From: Eurosta solidaginis
Taxonomy: Eukaryota > Arthropoda > Insecta > Diptera > Tephritidae
Assembly: GCF_040869045.1 (NCBI RefSeq)
Contig: NC_090319.1
Location: forward strand, 176,116,645-176,180,644
Length of the DNA: 64,000 bases
Direction: 5' to 3'
Shown one piece after another: positions 36,332 through 46,679 of the stretch; within the stretch, counting starts at the first letter, position 1; the number at the start of each line of letters is the position of its first letter. Below the pieces are notes generated by a model. That model searched no databases, had not been told where the DNA came from, and saw only the letters and a program-made list of their open reading frames with translations. A program made the translations under genes and the position numbers.

Positions 36332-37276
36332 AGGCCCCATTACTGATACTTAGCATAGACTTGACTTTACTTGGCGTAAACTTGGCAACTTAGCGTTGCT
36401 TACACTCCACTTAGCGCATACAATCTGCCGTCATAATCAATAAATGTCAATTTGTATGACAAAATGTCAAAATGAAATGGAAACAAACAAATGGCATCTC
36501 AAAATGTAAACGTCACTTAGAACTTACATAGAAAATCAAAATTCAACAGACTTCTAAGTCAAGTTAAGTGTTGCTAAGTTTTGAGTAATCAGTAACATGC
36601 AATGTTAATTTAACAGAACTGTAAGTGACAGTTCTCAAGCCAAGTGAAGTCTATGCTAAGCAGGCATGCTTAACCAACGAAACGATATCATTTCGTTACG
36701 ATAATTAACGTTAATAAACGAAACAAAGTCATTTCGTTTCGTTTATTAACGCTAAGAACGTCAAATTAACGAAATGATTTTGTTTCGTTTTCTGCCATAT
36801 CAAAACGAAATCAAATCGTTTATGTTGATTATTAATTTCAAACTATGCTGGCAAAGCTGGTTGATGGCGGAATCATTAAAGGTGAAAGCATTAGCCAAGC
36901 TGATTGCAACTTTTCTCATGAATTCTGACAGTACGAACATTTCTCAGAGTATTTTTGACATTACCACCAACGAATTACACAAACAAATTACATAGAGTTT
37001 GTGTGTGTATGTTCGCTCGCTGTTACCACCTTACGGCTTCACCATGGCTATAGCATTGGCGGCACAGTTCAAACATAAATTATCACGTTTTTGCTAACGT
37101 TTTTAACGTTAACGAAGGCTTTTCGTTTCGGTTAAAAACGAGATACAATTTATCTTGATAATTTCTTTACCGATAATATTTCGAAGTTTTTCAACGGAAA
37201 CGGTGGAAATTTTTTGATAAACGATTAGCTTAACGTTAAGGTGCATCCCTGATGCTAAGTATCAGTAATGGGGCCT
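36332..37276 (+). mobile_element. PIF/Harbinger-like MITE N, hosting MITE M
   Basis: A near-perfect ~31-bp terminal inverted repeat beginning AGGCCCCATTACTGATACTT, with flanking TTA on both sides (36329-36331 and 37277-37279). A 3-bp TTA target duplication is typical of PIF/Harbinger elements. Excluding the nested M and its duplicated 8 bp, N is 346 bp with no coding capacity. Its interior is also self-complementary: ATAGACTTGAC-TTACTTGGC near the start is mirrored by GCCAAGTGAAGTCTAT at 36637. Removing N restores the gypsy protease frame. Confidence 0.85.
36661..37251 (+). mobile_element. hAT MITE M copy 3 (591 bp, independent insertion)
   Basis: CAGGCATGC...GCATCCCTG ends, with exact 8-bp TSD ATGCTAAG (36653-36660 and 37252-37259). 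It sits inside the right terminal inverted repeat of MITE N, so it is younger than N. Its length is the same as the satellite-borne copies. Confidence 0.93.
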
Positions 37277-37279
37277 TTA

Positions 37280-38294
37280 GTGGAGAAAAGTTACCACTTG
37301 TAGGTATAGTTTGTACTAACATACTTTATAAAAACAGAAATTATCGTTGTGTGTTTCACATTGTTAATATGAGATGCAAAAATGTAATTGGTTTATCAAC
37401 AGCAATTAATTTAAATTTGATAAAAAATGTTAATACGATTTCGTGTAGAGTTATTGAAGAATATGCAGACTTATTCAAGGGCTTAGGCGTTTTAAAAAAT
37501 AAATGTAGCTTAAAATTAAGGCCTATATATGAACCAGTTCTTGATCCACCAAGAAGAATACCTTATACTTCGTATAAAGAAAAGAGGAATTGGAAAGAAT
37601 GGTCAATATTGAAGTTATCGTATCTGAAAGTGAACCTATCGAATGGGTAAACTCGATTGTGTTGGTTAAAAAACCTAATGGCAGGTTAAGATTATGTTTA
37701 GACCCGCGAAATTTAAACAAAGCTTTTCTTAGACCACACTTTCCATTTCCTAACATTGATGAATGTAGGGCAAAATTAACAGGTGCAAAGTTTTTTATCT
37801 CGTTGGATGCCAACTGTGGGTTTCGGATGCTGCCTTTGGATGAAAAATCGTCAAAGCTGTATACATTCAATACGCCTTTTGGTCGGTATAGATTTTTAAG
37901 ACTTCCTTTTGGCATAAGTGTAGCGCCGGAAATATTTCATTCGGAAATGGTCAAACTATTCGCAGACATTGATGGTCTAATTATTTACATTGATGATTTT
38001 TTGGTTTATGCGTCGAGCATTGAGGAATATGACAGAATTCTGGCCAAGTTTTTAGAAAGAGCTATACAAGTGGGGGTTAAATTTAGTAGACAAAAATCTC
38101 AAATTTGCACCGAAAAAATTAGATTTATTGGACACATTTTTGATAAGAATGGGGTCATCCCAGACTATAGTAAAGTAAAAGCTATAAAGGAAATGCCAGC
38201 TCCGAAGAATGTGTCGGAATTACAAAGATTTTTGGGGATGGTCAACTATTTAGGAGCGTTTAAAAAAACTTATCAAAGAAAAATAAACATCTAA
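37280..38294 (+). pseudogene. gypsy protease end and reverse transcriptase, frameshifted
   Basis: The first frame (37252-37650) carries the protease end and the RT N-terminal approach. A second frame (37590-38294) holds the RT palm: a PNGRLRLCLDPRNLNKA-type motif, SLDAN where the first catalytic Asp lies, and YIDDF at 37986-38000 with both catalytic Asp residues present. The thumb follows (FLGMVNYLG). Two frames overlap because of a frameshift near 37600. RT copies the element RNA into cDNA in the cytoplasmic particle. The motifs are intact but the frame is not. Confidence 0.85.
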
Positions 38295-38725
38295 GAGATT
38301 TATTAAAAAAGAGGTAGTTTGGCATTGGAATGAAATACAAGAATGTGAATTTAACAATTTGAAAAAGGAATTGTCAAACACTCCAGTTCTGACCTGCTTC
38401 TCAACTGATGCATCGAAATATACATTAGGGGCTGCATTGATGCACGAAAAGCAACCAATTGCATATGCATCAACATGGACAAAAAATTTGGGTAGAAACC
38501 GATTATAAACCACTAGTATCATTATTTAAAAAGCCGCTGTATAAGTTCCCTGCGCGTCTGCAAAGATTTATGTTAAAATTGCAGCTGTACGATTTAGAAG
38601 TAGAGTATAAACCAGGTAAATACCTTTTTATAGCTGATACGCTTTCCAGAGCACCTTTGCAAGAAAATGCATTGAAGAGATTCGAAATTTTTCTAAACAG
38701 ACAAAATATTCTTAAAATTATTTGA
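38295..38725 (+). pseudogene. gypsy RNase H remnant
   Basis: A DASKYTLGA motif near 38406 (first catalytic Asp of gypsy RNase H) is in one frame. The continuation (WVETDYKPL, then the tether-like end LSRAP) is in another frame from 38459. At least one frameshift and a small internal loss near 38470 separate them. RNase H would degrade the RNA strand during reverse transcription. Non-functional as it stands. Confidence 0.75.
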
Positions 38726-38839
38726 ATATATCAAAAATGGATGGCCATGTGAGAAAAAGCTTGTAGACAAAGAAATACAGCCGTATTAAAAGATTAAAGA
38801 GGAGCTAACTGTCGTAGAAAATGTTATCTTTAAAAATAA

Positions 38840-39823
38840 TACAATAGTCATTCCTAGTATATTACGAAGCGAAATACTAGAAAATTTACATGGGGGTCAC
38901 ATGGGAGTACAGCGTACTCAAAGTCTTGCGAGACAGTACATTTATTGGCCAAATTTAAACAATGATATTTATAACATGAGTACTAATTGCGAAATATGCA
39001 TGAAGTACCAGAATTCTAATCCCAAAGAAGAATTGCTACCTCATGATGTTATAAATATACCATGGTATAAATTAGGTTGCGATATCTTCGAATTTAATAA
39101 AAAGAAATACCTGTTACTTGTTGACTATTATTTTAAATATCCCGAAATTGAATTACTAAACAATGGATTTAGTGCATCTGAACTCAAAACCAGATTAAAA
39201 TCAATATTTACAAGACATGGTATATTGGTCTCAGATAATGGGCCACCTTATAATTCCAAAGAATTCCAATCATTTTGTAAAGATTGGGGTATTAAACATC
39301 AAATTTCTAGTCCATATATTTCGAGGTCTAACGGGTTAGCAGAGCGAACCATACAGACTATTAAGAAAATTCTGACAAATGCAATGAAAGTAAAACGGAT
39401 CCTTATGTTGCTTTGCTTAATTTTCGCAATACACCAAAGGGGAATAATCCAAGTCCTGCCGAACTGCTCATGTCAAGGAAACTTAAAACAAAAATACCAA
39501 AAATTCTAAAAAACCTTACTCAAAAGGTAGTTGATGAAAGCAAGTATAAAGAAAAACGTAGAACACAAAACATAAAAGCTGCACACAACTACAATATACG
39601 AGCCAGAAGTTTAAAACCTGTTCAAAAAGGGGAAAATGTAATGTTCAAAAGAAATCCAAGCTCAGTTTGGTTTCCTGGTGTCATTTTGAATAAATGTGAA
39701 GAGCCTCGATCATATATAGTTCAAGATTATGAAGGGGCATTGAAACGAAGAAACCGTCAGCATTTACTTAAGATACCGGAAACGAAGTTGAACTTGGAAA
39801 AGCAAAATGAAACACTAGATTAA
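38840..39823 (+). pseudogene. gypsy integrase remnant
   Basis: An HHCC zinc-binding region (HGGHMG... then CEICMKY, about 38890-39005) is followed by the DDE core: GCDIFEF near 39078, SDNGPPYN near 39230 and an ERTIQ Glu near 39341, so all three catalytic residues are visible. A frameshift near 39410 moves the C-terminal GPY/F-like region (ENVMFKRNPSSVWFPG) to the frame 39413-39823. Integrase would insert the cDNA. There is no 3' LTR; repeat R begins 80 bp later. Confidence 0.82.
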
Positions 39824-39957
39824 GACGAGAAAACCAAAAATGAACCTAAAGATAAAATCAAACAAGAAGATTGTACTACTGAAGAAAAGAAATACGTTAC
39901 GACAAGTAAGGAAAGTTAAGTTCGGGAGTAAAAGAACATTACATACTCAGTTGAGAG

Positions 39958-40548
39958 CAGGGATGCACCTTAACGTTAAGCTAATCGTTTATCAAAAAAT
40001 TTCCACCGTTTCCGTTGAAACACTTCGAAATATTATCGATAAAGAAATTATCAAGATAAATTGTATCCCGTTTTTAACCGAAACGAAAAGCTTTCGTTAA
40101 CGTTAAAAACGTTAACGAAAACGTGATACTTTATGTTTGAATTGTGCTGGCAATGCTATAGCCATGGTGAAGCCGTAAGGTGGCAACAACGAGCGCACAT
40201 ACACACACAAACTCTATGTAATTTGTTTGTGTAATTCGTTGGTGGTAATGTCAAAAATACTCTGAGAAATGTTCGTACTGTCAAAATTCATGAGAAAAGT
40301 TGCAATCAGCTTGGATAATGCTTTCACCTTTAATGACTCCGCCATCAATCAGCTTTGCCAGCATAGTTTGAAATTAATAATCAACATAAACGATTTGATT
40401 TCGTTTTGATATGGCAGAAAACGAAACGAAATCATTTCGTTAATTTGACGATCTTAACGTTAATAAACGAAACGAAATGACTTCGTTTCGTTTATTAACG
40501 TTGATTATCGTAACGAAATGATATCGTTTTGTTGGTTAAGCATGCCTG
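39958..40548 (-). mobile_element. hAT MITE M copy 4 (591 bp, reverse)
   Basis: Reads CAGGGATGCACC...GCATGCCTG on the plus strand. Exact 8-bp TSD GTTGAGAG at 39950-39957 and 40549-40556. This is a third independent insertion site for M. It postdates R copy 2. Confidence 0.93.
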
Positions 40549-40639
40549 GTTGAGAGCTATGGTGGCAACATAAGGGAAAATAACAATGTAGGAAAATGAA
40601 CCGAGGGTAACCCTGGAATGTGTTTGTATGACATGTGTA

Positions 40640-42170
40640 TCAAATGAAAGGTATTAAAGAGTATTTTAAGAGGGAGTGGGTCATAGTTCTATAGGTGGAC
40701 GTCATTTAGGGATATCGCCATAAAGGTGGATCAGGGTTGACTCTAGAATTTGTTTGTACGATATGGGTAACACATGAAAGGCGTTAATGAGTATTTTAAA
40801 AGGGAGTGATCCTTATTCCCATAGGTGGACGCCGTTTCGAGATATCGCCATAAAGGTGGACCAGGGGTGACCCTAGAATTTGTTTGTACGACATGGGTAT
40901 CAAATGAAAGGGGTTAATGAAAATTTTAAAAGGGAGTGTGCCTTAGTTCTATAGGTGGACGCCTTTTCGAGATATCGCCATAAAGGTGGACCTGGGGTGA
41001 ATCTAGAATGCGTTTGTACAATATGGGTATCAAACGAAACGTGTTAATGAGTATTTCAAAAGGGCGTGGGGTTTAGTTCTACGGGTGGACGCCTTGACGA
41101 GATAGCGCCATAAAGGAGGACCAGGGGTGACTCTAGAATGTGTCTGTACGATATGGATATAAAATTAAAGGTATTAATGAAGGTTTTAAAAGGAAGTGCT
41201 GGTAGTTGCATAGGTGGTCGCCTTTTCGAGATATCGCCATAAAGGTGGACCAGGGGTGACTCTAGAATGCGTTTGTACAATATGGGTATTAATCGAAAGG
41301 TCTTAATGAGTATTTTAAAAGGGCGTGAGGCTTAGTTCTATAGGTGAACGCCTTTTCGAGATATCGCCATAAAGGTGGACCAGGGGTGACTCTAGAATGT
41401 GTTTGTACGATATGGGTATCAAATTAAAGGTATTAATGAGGGTTTTAAAAGGGAGTGCTGGTAGTTGTATAGGTGGTCGCCTTTTCGAGATATCGCCATA
41501 AAGGTGGACCAGTGGTGACTCTAGAATGCGTTTGTACAATATGGGTATCAATCGAAAGGTGTTAATGAGTATTTTAAAAGGGCGTGAGGCTTAGTTCTAT
41601 AGGTGAACGCCTTTTCGAGATATCGCCATAAAGGTGGACCAGGGGTGACTCTAGAATGTGTTTGTACGATATGGGTATCAAATTAAAGGTATTAATGAGG
41701 GTTTTAAAAGGGAGTGGTGGTAGTTGTAAAGGTGGTCGCCTTTTCGAGATATCGGTATAAAGGTGGACCAGGGGTGACTCTAGAATGCGTTTGTACAATA
41801 TGGGTATCAAACGAAAGGTATTAATGAGTATTTTAAAAGGTAGTGGACCTTGGTTCTATAGGTGGTCGCCTTTTCGAAATATCGCCATAAAGGTGGACCA
41901 GGGGTGACTCTAGAATATGTTTGTACGATATGGGTATCAAATGAAAGGTGTTAATGAGTATTTTGAAAGGGCGTGGGGCTTAGTTCTATAGGTGGACGCC
42001 TTTTCGAGATATCGCCATAAAGGTGGACCAGGGTGACTCTAAAATTTGTTTGTGCGATGTGGGTATCAAATTAAAGGTATTAATGAGGCTTTTAAAAGGG
42101 AGTGGTGGTAGTTATATATGTGAAGGCGTTTTCCCGATATCGACCAAAACGTGGGCCAGGGTGACCCAGA
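40640..42170 (+). repeat. 130-bp minisatellite inside R copy 2
   Basis: About 12 units of the same minisatellite as in R copy 1. A two-unit (259-bp) higher-order pattern stands out around 41280-41800, where a unit with AGTGCTGGTAGTTGTATAGGTGGTCG alternates with one containing GGCGTGAGGCTTAGTTC. Confidence 0.92.
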
Positions 42171-43501
42171 AGATCATCTGTTGGATACCGCTAATTTATT
42201 TATATATATAATACCATGAACAGTATTACTGCCAAGATCTCAACGGTTTTTTATTTCGCCCTGCAGAACTTTTTCATTTCATTCTACTTAATATGGTAGG
42301 TGCCACACACATTTTACAAAGTTTTTTTCTAAAGTTATATTTTGCGTCAATAAACTAGTCCAAATACCATGTTTCATCCCTTTTTTCGTATTTGGTATAG
42401 AATTATGACATTTTTTCGTTTTTCGTAATTTTCGATATCGAAAAAGTGGGCGTGGCCATAGTCCGATTTCGGCCATTTTTGCTACCAATACAAAGTGAGT
42501 TCAGATAAGTACGTGAACTGAGTTTAGTAAAGATATATCGATTTTTGCTAAAGTTATCATGTTAACGGCCGAGCGGAAGGACAGACGGTCGACTGTGTAT
42601 AAAAACTGGGCGTGGCTTCAACCGATTTCGCCCTTTTTTACAGAAATAAGTTATCGTCCCAGAATCTAAGCCCCTATCAAATTTCACAATGATTGGTAAA
42701 TTTTTGTTCGACTTATGGCATTAAAAGTATCCTAGACAAATTAAATGAAAAAGGGCGGAGCCACGCCCATTTTGAAATTTTCTTTTATTTTTGCATTTGG
42801 TTTCACCATATCATTACTGGAGTTGAATCTTGACATAATTTACTTATATATTGTAAAGATATTAAATTTTTTGTTAAAATTTGACTTAAAAAAATTTTTT
42901 TTTAAAAGTGGGCGTGGTCGTTCTCCGATTTTGCTAATTTTTATTAAGCATATATATAGTAATAGGAGTAACGTTCCTGCCAAATTTCATCATGATATCT
43001 TCAACGATTGCCAAATTAAAGCTTGTAAAACTTTTAAATTACTTTCTTTTAAAAGGGCGCGTTGCTACGCCCATTGTCCAAGAGTTTACTAATTTTCTAT
43101 TCTGCGTCATAAGTTCAACTCACCTACCAAGTTTTATCGCTTTAATCGTCTCTGGTAATGAATTATCGCACTTTTTCGGTTTTTCGAAATTTTCGATATC
43201 GAAAAAGTGGGCGTGGTTATAGTCCGATATTGTTCATTTTAAATAGCGATCTGAGATGAGTGCTCAGGAACCTACATACCAAATTTCATCAAGATACCTC
43301 AAAATTTACTCAAGTTATCGTGTTAACGGGTAGACGGACGGACGGACGGACGGGCGGACATGGCTCAATCAAATTTTTTTTGATCCTGATGATTTTGATA
43401 TTTGGAAGTCCATATCTATCTCGATTCCTTTATACCTGTACAACCAACCGTTATCCAATCAAAGTTAATATACTCTGTGAGCTCTGCTCAACTGAGTATA
43501 A

Positions 43502-43826
43502 AAAGGGAAGCATAGAATTAAATTTACTGTGTGAATATGAACTATGCAGAAGATCAAAATGATTTAAAAAAATTGGATGTACTATTGTTAATTTGAATAA
43601 CTACATGAAACCAATTAGTGTATGAAATTATTAAACAATGTAAAAACATACTAATAAATTTACCCCTAAAAAATAACGGTCTGCTATACGTTTCCCTTGT
43701 TGTTTTGTCTTGCATTTTCACATATAAAGTATCTTGATGTGAAGTTTGTACAAAACACATCAGCTATTGGGAGAAATAATGACTGACTGAAAACTGAAAA
43801 CTGAAAGCAGTCTGGATCCGCCTCTG
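43502..43826 (+). mobile_element. 3' end of a hAT transposon
   Basis: The first ~145 bp match the 3' end of the hAT transposase pseudogene and its 3' UTR at 58660-58804 (AAGGGAAGCATAGAATTAAA onward), with about a dozen differences. The element ends GGATCCGCCTCTG, the reverse complement of a hAT TIR (CAGAGGCGGATCC), followed by ATCGAATT (43827-43834). The same octamer precedes the hAT 5' end at 56782. It begins directly at the A-run that ends repeat R. Confidence 0.85.
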
Positions 43827-43919
43827 ATCGAATTATACATACCTATCAGATTATCTTTAACTTTCAACCTGAAGATATTATTCAACGGTTTAGCCTTGCC
43901 CAAGTGCAAGGGGCCGCCA
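43827..43919 (+). mobile_element. BEL/Pao 3' tail before an LTR
   Basis: 93 bp between the hAT TIR and the LTR, ending AAGGGGCCGCCA, a plausible second-strand primer (polypurine-like) next to TGTTTAAG. It begins with the hAT target duplication ATCGAATT, so it is the BEL sequence that lay just downstream of the hAT insertion. It is the partner of the BEL sequence ending at 56781. Confidence 0.65.
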
Positions 43920-44601
43920 TGTTTAAGTGAGTTGTGCTCACTTAAATAGAAAATGATACTCCTGTCCTTAATTGACCTTTTGTCACCTAACCCCACCTGC
44001 GATCACTTTTCCAGTGACTTGCGTTCATTTCAATAGTTATGGCTTGCGTTCATACAACCCTGGCTGTAGAGTACACTGGAGTTTTCATCCAGTACTTCCA
44101 GTCCACATTGTTGGAGTTACTTTCCATCAATCTTTTTCTTCCTATAAATACAAGTGCGATGCAGTATCTCACTCTCTTTTTTACGTGGAACACTAAACAC
44201 ATATCATCCACCAATATCATCAAAAGGGAGTATTCACCCACAACCGTAAGTTATATCTTTAAATATAAATCATCCGAGGTAGCACTTGCGCTGCATTAAT
44301 CCCCTAACTCCATCTAACCCTTGCGCGGTCACCATCATATTCGCGTGAGATTGGTTCCCTAATCCCACCTAGCCCTTGCGCGGTCGCAAGATGGATTAAG
44401 TCCCGAGTTATATTAATCAACTTAACGAATCAAGTTTCATTCAATCAAATATTCTTTCCATTGTGGAATTATTTATCTTTTAAATTATCATATTTGCTAT
44501 TTGAAATATCGGCCTTGAAATTCAAATTGTTAATTTTAAGTGTTAAATTCAATAAACGAATTAGAATTTATTAAAATCCATTTGCGTTAATGCGTTAAAC
44601 A
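43920..44601 (+). repeat. BEL/Pao long terminal repeat (682 bp)
   Basis: Starts TGTTTAAG and ends CGTTAAACA, with perfect 7-bp inverted ends TGTTTAA/TTAAACA. It contains a TATA-like CCTATAAATACA near 44146 and an AATAAA at 44551. A CCCTTGCGCGGTC motif is repeated about 65 bp apart (near 44318 and 44385). It is followed directly by a primer-site candidate and preceded by a polypurine-like tract. Only one LTR of this element is inside the window. Confidence 0.78.
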
Positions 44602-44823
44602 TTTGGTCCTTGCGAGCCAAATTTGAATCAGTGGCAACGCAAAAAGTACACAACACTTTTCACAAATCGCTATCGCCCCATCGCTAACTTTTTCATTCGC
44701 AATTTTTCCATTCGCGTGTGCTCACCGCCAAATTTGTGCAAAAATTTTCCCACTGATTTAGTTAAAGTTTAAAAAGTTTTACCTTTCACCAAATAAAATT
44801 TCCAGTGTTTTCACACGGTATTT
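44602..44823 (+). mobile_element. BEL leader with primer-binding site, first part
   Basis: TTTGGTCCTTGCGAGCC directly follows the LTR and fits the position of a primer-binding site; BEL elements often have a GGTCC-type site there. The leader runs to 44823, where a LINE is inserted, and resumes at 50336. Confidence 0.65.
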
Positions 44824-44864
44824 GGGATGTCGGTGACCAAGAACTGCCAACCCCCTAATCCAGG

Positions 44865-46679
44865 GTGTTATGCGGACCGTGCCTATTGGACGATTTGCAG
44901 CCAGGGGATAAATTCGGCTGTATTCGAACGGAGCCTTCCCGATACCGGGCCATCTCGGGAAGTATTTATGGCCTTACCGCAGTAAGGGGCGCTGCTGTGG
45001 CGGACGGTTCTTTCCCCGTATATAATACTGGACCGCTGAGCCCGCCTTGTCGGGCAGGTGGTCGTACGACCAAGATGAACAACTCATTACCTGAATGTAA
45101 TAAGGAGGATGTAAAGAGGAGGACTGAGTCGCAATCCAAGGACGACAAATACGAATTAAGCGATGCGTCGGACTCGGGGAGCGAGAGTAGTGCTGATTCA
45201 ATGAACTCCGTGTTGGAGAAGCACACAAATGAAAACGGAGTAGAAGAGTGGAGAAGGGTACGGAGCAGAGGAAGTAAAAGAGCTCTCTCGCAGTACCGTG
45301 CAGCACTAAGAATTGTACAACGCTTGGGAGCAGTGGTCGACCCAACAGAAGTGGAGATCGAGCGCTTGGAATGGGCCCATGAAGCGGTAGAAGTAGGTCG
45401 AAGGCAGTTCAAAAGGTTTGCTGCGAGAAACCCTCGGTTCTGCAACCGGTACGAGGAGGAAGAAGCGTCGAATGGCAGAATGAAGAGGCAACGTTCGGCA
45501 GAAGGCGACAAGCCTGCTTTCAAGAGGCAGAAAGGACCCAGTCCTAGAGCCGCGAGGCAGGGCAGTCGCATAAACAAGACAAGTAGGCCCAAAGCTATAA
45601 GACAGATGGGTTCCAATAGCGAGGTAGTAACTACCTCGAAAGCTGCCAGTCAGAGGGAAGTTCCAACTACGAAAGTAGGAGATAAGCCAAAGGGAGATAA
45701 CGCTAAGACTCCGGCTTTCTCGGAGGCGCTAAAGGGAGTTAACGCGAAGACTCCGGTGTTCTCGGAGGTTCTAAAGGGAGATAACACTAAGACTCCTGCT
45801 TTTCCCGAGAAGATGAGTGATGTGGCAAAGCAGTCACTGACTGTGGCGCTGGTTGATCGTAGCAGTCCGTTCGGACAAATGACTACTGAAAGGTGGAGAT
45901 CTGTGGAAAGGGAGCTTATTAGCTTAATGCTTAAGATGATGCGGGAACAACCAAGTAAGCCCCTTCCAACCTTTGATTCGGGGGGATGGTATAATGGTGT
46001 GAAGATGATAGCGTGCGACAACATCGCGAGCTTGCGGTGGCTGGAGGAAGTCGTTCCAAACCTCCAAAGGCAAGGCACGAACGCGCGGTTTGAGGTGGTG
46101 GATAAAGCGCAAATCCCCACGGTACCAAAAGTTAAGGTATGGATACCATGCGTGATGAAGTCTGAGGATACACTGCGACTTCTGCAGAATCAGAATCCGA
46201 ACATACCGACACAGGATTGGAAGGTACTTACTGTATCTCGGCCTACCGAGGATGGTCAGTTCTACATCTTCCAAATAAACAAGCAGGCGGAGGATATTCT
46301 GTACACGCAGCTTGGCAAAATGTCCTTTGGCACTGGCAAAATTTACATGCGACTCAGGAAAAGAAGTCCCGAGGATAAAAATCCTAATACGCTGGAAGTG
46401 GGCGAAGTCGAAAAGGACCTCAGAAGCCTAAGGGAAAAAAGACAGGTGGAGGTCCCCGACGTCACCACGAACGTGCTAGAAGAGGACCAACCGCTAAATG
46501 GTGCTGTGACTCGCACAGAGGAACACACGGCACAACATTCACGAGGGGCTGAAGGGGGCCTCGAATACTCTAAACCAAAAGGGCAAGAGGAGGACGACGA
46601 CGTCAAGACGAAGGTGCTGGAGGGGGACAAACAGCCCAATGGTGCTGCGAGTCCTACAGATAAACCTCCAACACAGTAA
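44865..46679 (+). CDS. LINE ORF1 protein
   Basis: 604 codons, intact. ORF1 proteins of LINEs bind the element RNA and form the transposition particle. Residues about 85-290 are charged and low in complexity. Three tandem 14-residue repeats (KG-N-KTP-FSE- type) lie at 45690-45815. Residues about 323-497 form a compact globular region resembling the DUF4780 domain found in some insect LINE ORF1s (from memory). The last ~90 residues contain two related acidic segments (NVLEEDQPLNGA and KVLEGDKQPNGA). There are no CCHC knuckles. The true start may be the ATG at 45075 (MNNSLPEC), since the first 70 residues look like translated leader. It overlaps ORF2 by 41 nt in a different frame. Confidence 0.85.
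   Translation: MLCGPCLLDDLQPGDKFGCIRTEPSRYRAISGSIYGLTAVRGAAVADGSFPVYNTGPLSPPCRAGGRTTKMNNSLPECNKEDVKRRTESQSKDDKYELSDASDSGSESSADSMNSVLEKHTNENGVEEWRRVRSRGSKRALSQYRAALRIVQRLGAVVDPTEVEIERLEWAHEAVEVGRRQFKRFAARNPRFCNRYEEEEASNGRMKRQRSAEGDKPAFKRQKGPSPRAARQGSRINKTSRPKAIRQMGSNSEVVTTSKAASQREVPTTKVGDKPKGDNAKTPAFSEALKGVNAKTPVFSEVLKGDNTKTPAFPEKMSDVAKQSLTVALVDRSSPFGQMTTERWRSVERELISLMLKMMREQPSKPLPTFDSGGWYNGVKMIACDNIASLRWLEEVVPNLQRQGTNARFEVVDKAQIPTVPKVKVWIPCVMKSEDTLRLLQNQNPNIPTQDWKVLTVSRPTEDGQFYIFQINKQAEDILYTQLGKMSFGTGKIYMRLRKRSPEDKNPNTLEVGEVEKDLRSLREKRQVEVPDVTTNVLEEDQPLNGAVTRTEEHTAQHSRGAEGGLEYSKPKGQEEDDDVKTKVLEGDKQPNGAASPTDKPPTQ
45690..45815 (+). repeat. 3 x 42-bp tandem repeat within LINE ORF1
   Basis: Three in-frame copies of a 42-nt unit encoding KGDNAKTPAFSEAL-like 14-mers. 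All are a multiple of three, so the ORF stays open. This is the kind of length-variable linker common in ORF1 proteins. Confidence 0.9.

Larger units (their letters stand above)
35944..39903 (+). mobile_element. degenerate gypsy-type LTR retrotransposon (pol remnant)
   Basis: Protease, reverse transcriptase, RNase H and integrase remnants occur in gypsy (Ty3) order on the plus strand. There is no gag zinc knuckle and no LTR; the left edge abuts satellite and the right edge abuts repeat R. Several frameshifts and one nested insertion disrupt it. Composition is AT-rich, unlike the GC-rich leader at 1890-3231. The protease and RT style resemble the invertebrate gypsy group often annotated as K02A2.6-like, possibly Mag-related, but the clade is uncertain without a phylogeny. 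Confidence 0.88.
39904..43501 (+). mobile_element. repeat R copy 2, hosting a reversed MITE M
   Basis: Begins CAAGTAAGGAAAGTTAAGTT and ends CAACTGAGTATAAAA. Its 5' hairpin is damaged (TTCGGGAGTAAAAGAAC in place of the paired version). MITE M copy 4 splits it at the GTTGAGAG motif. The minisatellite and the GTGGGCGTGG-rich 3' half follow as in copy 1. It joins gypsy on the left and the hAT 3' end on the right. Frames such as 41315-41551 and 41574-41810 repeat every two minisatellite units and are not genes. Confidence 0.88.
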
